Below, one piece after another: positions 25,201 through 37,200 of a stretch of 64,000 nt of DNA (the stretch's first letter is position 1; every line of letters starts with the position of its first letter). Origin of the DNA: Apus apus (taxonomy: Eukaryota; Chordata; Aves; Apodiformes; Apodidae). The notes beneath the pieces were generated by a model, which searched no databases, was not told the origin of the DNA, and was given only the letters and a program-made list of their open reading frames with translations. The stretch is taken from contig NC_067312.1 of assembly GCF_020740795.1 (NCBI RefSeq), positions 10,589,460 through 10,653,459 on the forward strand, given 5' to 3'. The translations under genes and the position numbers were made by a program.

Positions 25201-28200
25201 GTAGACATTGTTAGTTTTCCTCTTGCATTTGTGTTCTAACACAGTTGCTTTCTGCAAGTTGCATACATAGTTTCAGTTCCGTTTTTCTTCTCCTCTAATC
25301 TCCTTGTAAGACACTTTAATTTCAGTTTGTGTTTGTTTGAGGTACAACAGGCAAAAGCTGGAACATGGGAAGTTCCATTTAAATATGGGGAAAAAAACTT
25401 CTTTACTACGAGGGTGACAAAGCACTGGGACAGGCTGCCCAGGGAGGTTGTGGAGTCCCCTTCTCTGGAGATATTCACAATTCACCTGGATGCAGTTCTG
25501 AGCAATGTGCTGTAGGGCATTCTGCCTTAGCAGGGGAGTTGGACTAGATGATCTCGAGAGGTCACTTCCAGCTCTGACGATTCTGTGTGATGATTTTTTT
25601 GGTCAAAACACTTTTCACAACTGCATTCCCCATGACATAGTTTCTGCAGCACTATTTATAGGTTTTTAAATTGCTGTAGTGTTTTCTTCAACTGTGAATT
25701 TCTGTTGCTTAAATAGTTCAATGAATATTTCAGGTAGATATGTTCCTGACCTAACGAACAAACAGTAATGCATCTGAAACTCTTCAGTTCAGGAGGTTGA
25801 AAATCTGTGTGAAGTTCAGTCAGTGTGTCAAATCAAATATGGTAACAGATTAACCTGTAAATAAGACACAGATGTCTCTAGCTGCCTAAATCTATTTTGT
25901 CATTGGAAGTGTTTAGAAGCCTACTTACATTAACTGCCTATTACATTAAACCATCATAGAAAGTAAATTGAATTGTGTGCTGTTTTGTTTTGGTGGGTTT
26001 TTTGGTATTGAGGGAAGGGCCCCAGGGGTAGCTCCCGTAAGAAGCTGAGAAGCTCCCCCACCTCCAAAACCAGGAGGGACAGAGCCATTAGAGAGACATT
26101 GGATGCACCTCTGTGATTCACATACAAACTGAGCTGGAGAAGTGAACAGCAGTCCTGGGGTGAAGATCCCGGGTGGTTGGTGAGGAAGAAGGTTTCCCAA
26201 GCAGAAGTTTCCCTGCAACCCATGGCGAGATGGCAGCTGTCCCCCTTTATTCCTGGAGGAACGTGGTGGAACATTCCTTGAAGGTGCCAGGAGCAGTGAA
26301 TGTGGATTTGCTGTCAGTGGACTCTGATTATGCAGCTGTGGAAGACCCCGGTGCCAGGGGAGGTGACTGTTCCCAAAGCAGTCCATGACTCTGTGGGAAG
26401 CCCAGGCTGGAGCAGCTCCAGACCGCATGGGAAGGACTCATGAAAGAGAGGTTCATGGAGGACTCTCTTTCATGGGAGGGACCCTATGGGGAAGCAGGGG
26501 AGGACTGTAAGGAATCCTTCTTCCTGAGGAGGAAGGAGTGCCAAGATCCACCAGCCTGTGACTGACTCTAAAACCCATCCATCCCATTCCCCTGTGCTGC
26601 TGGGGGGAAGGAGGGAGAGAAACTGGGAACAAAGTGATCTGGGCCCAGGAAGAAGGGAGGGATGGGGTAATTGTGTAAGCCCTGCTCTTTGTGTTGTCTG
26701 TGTGCATCTGATTAGTGTGAAATTAAATTATTTTTCTCCAAGTTGAGTCTGTTTTGCCTGGGACCTGAATTGATGAAGAACCCTCCTTGTCCTTTGTGTC
26801 CACCCATGAGCTTCTAATTGGGTTTGTCCTCCCCATCCCAGCGTGTGTGTGTGAGTTGGGTGAGTGGCCACGAGGTTGGTTCCTTGTTGTCAGATTAGGC
26901 CCAAACCAGGACAAACTGTCATCCTTTCTATTGCATTGAAATATCTTTTAGAGAAGTAGGGTCTTCTAAGAGAAGGCTTCTTTTGCTGATGAGGACTGAG
27001 TTTTATTTAAAAAAAAAACACCAAAAAACAATCCTTGCCAAAGAGTATGCAGTGTTGCTCCTCTGCTCCAGGTGTATGTTGAGAATGTAGTTTTGCAACT
27101 ACCAGGAAGAGGAAGGGTTTCCTACCAAGTTTTAAAATTGATTCTGTTTAAGTTACCTGGCAACTTTGGTAGCAGTTGAAGCAGCAGAGGACTGTGAGGC
27201 TGTGGTGCAAGCTGGGTCATGCTATATACACTTACCAAGTTTTATGCTTGAGCTTAAAGGTATCTGCACAATGTGTGAAATCACCTAGTTCACTAAGGTA
27301 ATTATGATGATTGATCAAAATAGATATATATTTTATATGGTAACTGGTTCAGCACAGTATATTGCAGATATGCACAGTTTTGTGTAGCTTGACCCTTGTG
27401 TTCTCCTCCTAGCTTTCCCAGCTTTGTGTGAATGGAACAGTGGGGTATACTCCACATATCCTGCCACTGTGCTATATGACTCTGATGCCCACGGGCTGTG
27501 ACAGTAATAGAGATTTAGACAAGACAGTTATATATAGCTTTTCTATATAAAAGCTAGCCTTTTTCTTGTCAGATTTCAGTACTTGGCCCACCAAAGTTTG
27601 GCCTGTACAGGTGCTAGTACACTGAGCCTGGAGCTGTAAAATTCTGGCAAGGAGCAAATATTGGGGTGAAACTTAGTAAGCATAAGCAGGCAGCAGCTGC
27701 AGTGTTCCGTCAGACTGGAAGTGTCTGTCAGCCCTAAGTTGTGGGGAGTCTGGGCTTTGGAGGCAAGCAAAGGGGGTGCTGTCTACCTGCAGGTTGTGAC
27801 ACTTGTGTGTGTGCAAGCTTGGGGTGTTAACTGACCAGAGAACTTACAGATGAACAGGGGAGCATCTAGTGAGGTTTGGCAGTGGGGAGGATTATTGGGA
27901 TGTGTACTTTATGTAGTCCTTTCCTTAATTTCCCATTGTAAATGGTGCTGAAGTTAAACGGGGTTAATGTTGAGTGTGTCTCCTCTTAGCACAGGAGTCT
28001 GGAAAACCTTTCCAAGCAGTAACGTCTTAGCTGCTACCAGTCACTGTCCAGTGGGCAGAAAGTGTGGAGTGACTTAGAGAGCAGTTTGTTGGAAATTGTA
28101 TTGTAAATCAAATAAACTTAGTAGCTTTGTGTGTCTCTGGACAGAGTAATGAATTTGCAGATCATCTGAGCAGGAAGATGCTAATTCATGTGGAATCCCA

Positions 28201-31200
28201 TAGGAGTTATTCTAATTCATTCTCAAGACATCTGGCAAAATGGAAATCCCTTGGGTAGGGCAGTTTGCTACCACAGGCAGCAGAATATAATTTTTAAATT
28301 TTTTTTTCCCCTCTCCTTCCTGAGAAAAATCCTAGAGTGATAGTAGTTGCTTTTTAGATGTTGGTTGGTTGCTGAAGTGAGTGTAACTTCCTTTTGTTTG
28401 CTATGGCTTCCAACGCCTTGAGAAAGGGGAGTTAAGTTATCCTCAGGCATTTAAAGTGGTCAAATTGAAGAAGGCTCTTGGCTACGTGGATGGGAACTGC
28501 CATGTAAAAGTGGTTTGTTTTCTTTTTTAATTTTGATGAATGATTAGAAATTAATAAAATCTTACTGTGTCCATTCCATTTATTCTGTACTACTTATCAA
28601 TCAAGCAGATCAATCTCCCTGTTTAGTAAACTTACTTGTACTAATTACTTGCTTTTGCATCTCTATGAATCACCATTGTCTCAGTTGAACAGATGATGAA
28701 TTTTTTTAAGAACTATTTCAGGTATTAAGTCAGAAAAATTCTGCTCCTGGATGCAAGCTTAGTACTTCAGGTAGTGGTAGAAATCTACACTATGTTCCTG
28801 CTCTCTGCTGCTTACCAAGGAAAGTGGCATTTCAGAGTGGCTCTTCTTCCTTCTGGTGGCAGAGCAGTTCTCTGATCAGCCCAGCCCTCCGTTTACATCA
28901 AGCAATAACAAAAAGTTATCCTCTGTTTTCTGTGATTGCAGACTCAGTTTTTATGTCTGTTGGTATGTGGAAGTACCACTGTGTTTCCATCATGTCATTC
29001 TTGAAGGGAATATGATGGTGCATAAAGTGCTCTCTTCCCTGCTCGAGTGGAACAGAGTTTATGTGTAAGCCAGTGACTTGCTTTCCCTGGCAAAAAGGTA
29101 CAGACTTAAATCTTTTGTCTCGCAGTCACCTCTGAGTCTGAAGGGATCTCTTGGCTCAGTAACCACACCAGCTCTGCTGCAAGGAGATGGAGCACAAGCA
29201 GACCCTGCTCTGGGCTCTTTGCATTTGTAGCAGAGGCTGTTGAGCTGCTGATGGGTCCCTGGAGCCTCCTGTGCAATTTTTCTTCCTCTGAACTAGTTCA
29301 GGGAAATCTTTTCCTTCTGAACAGAATCTAGCTCTGAATGTATGAGTGTGGTGGAGTCTTCCTTTTTCAACCTTTCTCAGGCTGTGAATACCAAGATGGC
29401 TGTGACATGTCAAATCCTCATAACAAGCTTAGAAAAAACATATTAAACTCCCATGTTTTTTTTTTGTGTGTGTTTTGTTTTGTTTTTTTTTTTATCCAGC
29501 TTTTTCATTCTTGGACTTAAAAAGGGTTAAGGTGAGTTTCACAATACAGTCAATACTGTTGTTCTGCTGTGGCACATGAAATTGCTTTTAACAGCAAATG
29601 ATGGTGGGCTGGGCTTCTGTGGGGATAATGTGAAATAAAAAATAGTGACTGAGTTAAAAACAGGTGTGAGGTCGCTGCACGGCCTCTGCTTTTTCCAGCC
29701 TGGAGGACCTTTTGTGTTCACGTAGTGGGAAAGACAAGGGTTCATTGCCCTCAGGTGAGAGGGGAGGATGTGCAGGAGCTGTGCATGTAAAATGTATTGA
29801 TTTCCAGGGGAGGGAAAGCTACCTGTGTGTCAGGGACAGAACAGTGCTCTTTAGGTGTGCCAGTCTTGTGCCCCTTGCCAGCTTCTCATGGATTTATAAA
29901 CAGCTTTCCAGAAGCGAGTAGAAAGTGCTGAGTATCTGGCTCTGCAGTGAGTATGTGTGCTAGAGCTGTCGGTGCAGGGTTTAGACAGCAAAATTATTAC
30001 TTAAGGCTCAGTTACAGGAAATATAACAGACCTGAAAGGACAGAGCGCTGCCTAGCCAGCGCTTCCCTCCCAAAAGTTATGCCCTCCCTTCTGCGTGCTT
30101 GCTGCAGGGTGCACAGGCTGTGAATTTGGTGTGTTGGCTTAGTCTTGGGTAGTATCAGTGTTTTGCTGAGGTCTCTTATTTCTGTTGCTTAAGCAACCTT
30201 TGCACCTGGCGCTGGATGTCACTGTGCAGGGATGTCTGAGCACCTGGAAGAGGTGAGAAGGGCACAGAGTGAAATGGAAATTTGTATCTATTCTGCTGCT
30301 CAGCTGGGGACAGTTACTGTAGAAGTTAGAGTGCTCTTGAAGACACATTAACACCACATTTGCTTTTCACGAGGAAGAGGAAGCCATTTGTCAATTGGCT
30401 TATCATGAAAATGCATTTTGAATGTTCTGCTTTCAGCATTGTATTTCTTCTTAAAAGCACTAATGAAACGGCATCCTTTCATTCTCCTCATTTCTCCCGC
30501 AGCCCTTCCATGGCACTTTATCGGCCTCCACATAACGACTTAGAATTTGTTGTAGTGTGTCGAGTGGCCAGCTCCTAAGTCGTGTGCTGGATTTAGTTAG
30601 GATGTAATCTTTTGGCCATCTGCTCAGGCACTCCCTGGGTCTGCGTCCCTCTGGTTTGCAAGTAGATGTTAAAGGTGATCTCAAGTCTGCAGATGTTCAG
30701 AACACCCAGCTTCCCTTTAACTGAACACGAGTGTGTTCCTGCTGAGGAGCTCTGAGCAGTGTGCTGTCTGAACCTCATAGTAATTTTGGCATCCTTGATT
30801 TTAAATTCTCTGGCTGATGTATAGGGCACCTAGTAAGGAAAAAAATTGCCTTCAGACTGATTGAAAAATAAGTTGATAGCAAGAGTTTCTCTACAGAACT
30901 GAATTTAAGGATACACTGATACATGTTCCCCTTCCCTGCCCCCCACTATCCCACAATGATTCTGGACTTTTTTTTTTTTTTCCAGTCTGTACTATGTATT
31001 TTCCTTTCTCTTTAGGAGTCTGACTATCCAGCCTTTTGTAACTGACAGTTGTAGAGCATCTGGAATCCTGTTGTAGCTTTTTTTTTTTTTTCCTTTTTTT
31101 AAATTATAGGCAACACTTCAACTTGTTTTTTTGTCTCTTTATTTAGAGTAAAACAAAATTGTGAGGGATTCTCAGAGGAAAACAGTCTCTGGGTAAATTG

Positions 31201-34200
31201 AATGTTTACATCAATTATCATTGCTTTGGTATTTGTCTAATCTGCATCTGGTTATTTCAGTGCAACCCTTGTGCTTTCTAATAGCTCGTCAAGCTGCGGT
31301 GCAATAGCTGGGTCTTCATATGTCCGTGTCTTTCTTAGTGATTAAATGAATCCTTGTTGCACAGTGTGAGAGCAGGTGCATATGTGTGCATTTGTATCAG
31401 TGCTCACACATGGCGGTGCAAAGCTCTAGTTCTCATTTTACTTTCTAATTTTGTATAATTTCATCCACTCCCTCTGTCCTTCCAATACAGTGTTGCACTA
31501 GGATTGCTGTTCAGCATAGTCAGTCTTCTGTCTCAGAATGGGTGAACTTCTTGTGCTACCCAGTTTGCTGAAAGAAGTCATGTGAAGCTGAATGGAATTT
31601 AACATCTCCAGGTAGTTTAAAAATTTGGCTTCCCCAGAGCCCATAAGTGCCTGTGGGATGAATGGGAGTGAGTCAAGAAATCTCTCACCTACACCTTTGT
31701 CTTCAGGTTTTTACTTCCTGTCAATACGGAAGCAACTGTATGTGTAAAACTTGGTGTTGCTACATGCTCTAAGGAAGGGTTTTCTTTTTGTGATACAGGT
31801 TTTATTTAATTATATCTACTGCTTCATGTGGCTAGATTTCAGCTAACTGACCTACTCAGCCTTTGTTGCAGCACTGTGAGTAATTAACTCTTGATGCATC
31901 AGGCTTTTTCAGGACTTGATCACTCCTTTGTGTCCTTTCTTGAGCACTAGGCCTACTGGAGCTGTAAGGAGACAAAAGGACCAGGTGTGGGTACAAAAGT
32001 TTCCTCTGGGAAGCTAACCTCATTGTGTCACTCCAAGGCAGTGGCATGGAGCGTGCTGTTCTGTGCATTGCAGCCAGCCTGGGAATTCCCTGGCCTGACA
32101 AACAGGCCGAGCCTTGGCAGCATCTTGTGGGTCTTTCCAGCCTCCTCTTGGTTTGGGGAACCCTGTGGTCTCATAGCCAGTCCTCATCCTGAGATGATGT
32201 GGGTGCTGCACCTTTGCTGTTATTTTTACACACCTATGAGAAGTGCTTTCCTTTGGGCTAACAAAATAAGGATATGTCCAAGTCACTTTCCATGGGAACT
32301 CTGTGGACATGCTGTGTAAACTTACAGGTAGAGTAAAAAAGTTACTGGTGAGGTGGGACTCCTGGGTTTGTGATCCAGCTCTTATAAAAAAGCTCTCCTT
32401 CTGGCAACCACAGGTGTAATTTATTACATATGGGTTGTCTAGGGCCATGGGGTTCTTTCCTGGTAGATACTAAAAATGCAAGGCTCCCAGTTTGTTATGT
32501 GGGTCTGTAGAAGGTTTGTGATCTTCATTTAGCTTTGCTGCTGCCCCAGGATATCCCTGTTGACTCAGCAAGGGCTGTCCCAGGGCTCACAGCCTCACAT
32601 GGGCAGTCTTTTCAGCAGGGTTTGCTGCTTTTCATCAAATTAACCTCTTAATATTTAGAGGTTGAGACCGCAGTGTACAGACGGTGTCTGCCTCTTAGTT
32701 TGCATATCTTTTGATGTGGAGACAGTGTCTCTTCTCTGTGTCTAGGTGTCACTGGCTCACTCTGACTGCTTTTTTTGACAGATAATACCAGATTTCCACA
32801 CTGGGGCTGCCTCTGCTTCCCTGCTAACAGCAGTGGTGCTTGTTGTGAACAGGGAGAGAGACCAGCTGAAGCCCACTGTGCATTCCCTGCTCTCCTACTC
32901 CTCTTCCTTCCCTCAAGCACACGCACTTGTTTCTTTGTCTCCTGCCTCTTAACAAAGGGGGGTTTGAGGGGAGGGGTCAGCGATGGGCTGATGTCTGCCT
33001 GCTCCAGGGCAGTATTCCACAAAATGCCTGCTTTTATGTGGAATCCAAAGGCACCTAGAAAGTGGATAGATTGCTCTGCCTGTTTCTCAGTGATTGAACA
33101 AACTGATTGGAAATTAAAAAGGAATCTGCATCTCCAGTCAGCAGGAACACTCGTCGTCCTCAACATTGCATGTTTTGCTTGCGTCATTACATTTAGCATC
33201 AGGAATGCTTCAGGCATTTCTCACAGGCCCTGAACCTGTGAGAAAATGAAACTTTTATTTATTTTGGACCTAAACGTTCTTGGGCCGTGGCAGAGTAGGT
33301 AAAAGCTACAGCTCTTCGAACTTCTGTTTGAGATGCCTCTGGCATCACACTGCATTGCATCTCTGTGCATGTAGCTGTGTAAGGAATTTTATTATTTTAT
33401 TTTAATTTTTAGTGTTCTTTTCTAGAACATTTATCTTGGAAGTCAGGATCTGTGAGCCTTTAGTAACTGTTGGGTGCCCTGTTTCTGGAGGTAACTTCAG
33501 TATGCCAGTTTTCAAAGCTTTTTGCTCTCAGGTGTATCTTGCTTCCTAAACGTGTTTTCTCCCTAGTGTTAGTTTTCCACTGGGAAAACTAGCTGAAGCC
33601 TAAATATTTCTTCTGTTAATGCTTCTACTTAATACCAGTGAGGATATGAGCTTGCCAAAAAGAAATGTCAACGTAATCTCCCCAAGGTAGACATCGATCT
33701 TTTCCATCGGGTGAGATAAGAGCCAGTGCTGTTTTATGTTCTAACCATTGTTTTTGATAAGTACTCTCTTGGAATTAAATTAGCAGAGGAGAGCTTGGAA
33801 AAGTGACATTCGAGTTTAGTCTGCTGCTTGTTTGTTGTAGCTGGTTAGTCTGATTTACAGATATACTATAGATCTATTATTCAGGCTTGATTATTTTCCA
33901 CTTGTGGTTGAAAGTCTCCTCTGCACTGTTGAGGAGAGATTCTTTGTTTTTAAATAAATCTTTATTTCTTCTAAAGTGTCTGTAACTTTGTCACTGAGGT
34001 GGTTTGAAATAACATCTTGCTAAGCAGCAATAAGCTCTTGTTGCAAAGGACTGGTTTTGAAATCTCTTTTCATTAGCCATATCATGTTGCTTCCTCATTA
34101 TTAAACCTGTGATTATTTTTTTTTAAAATGCATTGATTTAGAGAGGGATACAGAATACAGAAGAGGTTTTGCCTCCAAGTCTGCTAAGCTGTTGGAATGA

Positions 34201-37200
34201 ATAAGGATTTACAGCTTTGTGATGCTTTGACTCAAATGAAACTGTAGCAGAACAAAATCACTAATAGCTTTTTTTTTTCTTTATTTTTTTTCTCTTTACA
34301 GTAAAAAAAGCTAAACTCCAAGGACCACCAGGTAAGCCATTCTCTGCTGCTTGTTTGCAGCAATGGTGACACCTGCTCTCTCACTCCTGGCTCATGCTCC
34401 TCTCTCTAGTTTTCATCTACCTCCTCTATGCTCTTGCATGTTCTTCTTAGAAGTGACAAAAGCTGCCCCTAAAGTCCAGGCAGCCTGAGTTAGTAGAAGG
34501 CTTGAGGGTGTGACCTGGTGTGATAGTGCTGAGAAACTTCTACTTGCTTACCTGACCTGAACAGATGATGGATGAGGAAGGATGTTCCTCTACTGTCACC
34601 ACTTTCAACTCCACACTGTCCTTTTCTCTCATCATTTCTCTGTCACTGTTAAAAATAGGATCTGAAAATGTTCACCGAGCAGAACTGGTGTGTGTCTGTA
34701 TGAGTTCAGTGCCTCCTTGATCCTGATTGTTGTTGCTGGATGGTACCACAGAAGTGATTCATAGTGTTATGTGGCATTCCATAATGACTGTGCTTGGGAT
34801 TGAAATCCCATCTGCCAGGTTTTGTGTCTGCACAGTAAAATATAAACAGAGCTGGTGACACTCAATTTATAGTCTAGGTAACTGTTTCACAGTGGTTCAG
34901 TAGCTAGCAAGGAATTCCTTAGCACAGTTTACAAAAGAATAAGCAGTTTTCTTCTGGAATAATACCTAGTGAAGTATTTAGAGCTGGAGCAATAACATAT
35001 CTGTTTTCATGACTTAGTTGTTCAGCTTTATTCTCTTCATACAGCCATCCTCAGGTTATAGCTGAAATTTCCCAAGGTCTCCTTGTCCATACTCTGTGCC
35101 AGGTCAAAATCTGTGTGTGCATCAATCTTGAATTACCAGGGAAGGAAGGTTTGAGTACCCAGTCTGGAAGGGAGTTTAAGTGTGTTTTACTCTCTCTGTA
35201 ATCAAGAAGCCTGCTCATGGCTGCAATGTATTTGTCCAGTAATACAGATTTGACTCAACTGAAGTATATGGTTTTACTAACAAGCCCGATGTCCCTGGAG
35301 AATTCAAGTGGTGGAACTTGAGTATGAGGGAATCTGACTTCTCCACTTCTTCCTGAACTTCTGGATCATTTAGTTTCCCTTTCCTCCCTTTCTGTTAGGA
35401 TATTTGAAGCTGAATGCTGGGACATACTGTAGTAGCCCACAGCAAGGATGCATACACATTTTGGCAGTATTAAAATGGACCATGATCCAACTTCTGCTGG
35501 CAATAAATGCAGCAGAACACTGAAGTATTAAAATACGTACACTGCTTTCTAGCTACTTAGCATTTGTCTTGTTCCAGACTTGATGAAACTGATAGACAGG
35601 TCTGAGGTGGTAGCTCCCCTTAGAAGGGAGTTTGTTCATTTTCAGATGCTAATATTAAAACTTTGTATGTGTCTGTCCTTGGCTACCTTTGGTTTTATTA
35701 GCAAAGAGATAGCAGCAACTAGGAAAAAGTCATTCCAGGCTTTTTTTTTCAGACTTATATAAAAAGCAAAACATCTTAACAAAGCCTGTCTTATCAAATG
35801 TCAGTGTAATGTGGTTGTTTTTGTTTAGCTGGCTTATGCAATGCAGATCAGTTTTAGCTCATTTAGTGAAAATTGCTGTTTTATTTCTGTCCCCACCTGA
35901 TCTGGTTCTTTGTGTACTTGTGGGTGGAAAACCAGGTTGGAACTAGGAAAGCAGTTGGATCAGAAGGGAAGAGATAATGTGATCAACCCAATTGCCTCTT
36001 GCTTGTATGTTTTGTAAGTTTGTCTTTTACGCTGCATGGTGGGCCCTGTTCCTTCAGGCTGTCTTCTCTTCCTCTAATCTGCTTTCCAGTAAGCAACATC
36101 TTACAGAGTGTCTGTGTTCTTCAGGATTTCACACTCTTTCTTTGTCCCTGACTTATTGCAAGTGCTTAGTTGCCTGTTTTTGTTTGTTCGTGAATTCCTA
36201 AAAACCTGTGAATTAAGATTTGATTGCAGGTGAAAAATGTCTTGAACATTTGGCTCCTTAACCCAGTGATGTCTTTCCAAATGGGCTTTTTGCTTTGGCT
36301 CCCTCCTGGGGTGCAAGATATAAACTGAAAACTTTGAAATGTTAACCCTTGTGTGATGAAAGGCTGTACTGAAGAAGATAACTTTTTGCCTCTTGTTCCC
36401 CAGATAAATTCAATACATATGTGACCTTGAAGGTTCAAAATGTGAAGAGCACGACAGTAGCTGTGCGAGGTGACCAACCCTGCTGGGAACAGGACTTTAT
36501 GTTGTAAGTACAGTGTTGTGCAGCAATGAGGTGTTTCTTGTTGTGTCCTTCCACACCACTGGTGTTTATATGGAGTTGCTGTTGGTGTTGTATAAATTGG
36601 AATACTTAAAAGTAGGTGAAATGCATGAGACTGGTGACAACCCAAATAATTTGAGTTTCTGTTGTACACACTGACCTGTGCTGAAGGAGGTGTGTGTTGG
36701 AAGATTGTCTCTGCTGGTGTCACAGACTGGCTGGAGTAGCCTGTGTCCTTTAATAGTACCAGGTTGCCTGGATTCCTGTTTGTAGACCTGTGTGTCAGGG
36801 TGCAGTGAGGGCTGGCTGCTGTTGTAGGGACAGGGAGCCAGAAGCAGAGAGTGGTAGAGCTGGTAGGGCAGGGTCCTCCTCAGCCAGGCCCCAGTCTCAC
36901 AGTGCCTGAGCAGTGCAAGTTGGGAGGCCTATGGATCAGGCTGGTGTCTATCGAGAGGTCAGGTCATCTGACAAGTCATGGTAATGAGGCGAGTCTGAGA
37001 TCAAGCTGGGAGTGCCAGTTAGCAAGTCAAGCTCAGGGTTGTGTCTGTCAGGCATGTGTTCTACCTTCACTTCAGCAAGGCTTTCAACACTGTCTCTCAT
37101 GACATCCTCACAGCCAAACTTAGGAAGTGTGGATTGGATGATAGGGCAGTGAGGTGGATTGGGATCTGGCTGAAGGACAGAGCTCAGAGCTGTGGTAGAT

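Larger units (their letters stand above)
4209..34301 (+). other. UNC13B: UNC13B intron 1 (about 30 kb)
   Basis: Runs from donor gtgagc to a long pyrimidine tract ending ctctttacag. It is the largest complete intron in the window, as is common for first introns of this gene class. It contains the downstream half of the CpG island, a minisatellite, four CR1 fragments (5815, 13105, 15726 and 25340) and two ERVL-like LTRs (17826 and 25978). The other stretches (5997-13104, 14101-15725, 16091-17825, 18787-25339 and 26914-34301) are AT-rich with poly-T and poly-A tracts, and I recognise no gene in them. Confidence 0.9.

Noticed and set aside
25946..26428. 160-codon open frame on the - strand
   Set aside because: Antisense to LTR copy 2; the matching stretch of copy 1 is likewise open, so it is repeat sequence.
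36166..36723. 185-codon open frame on the - strand
   Set aside because: Covers UNC13B exon 3 on the opposite strand; a shadow of the real exon plus intron.
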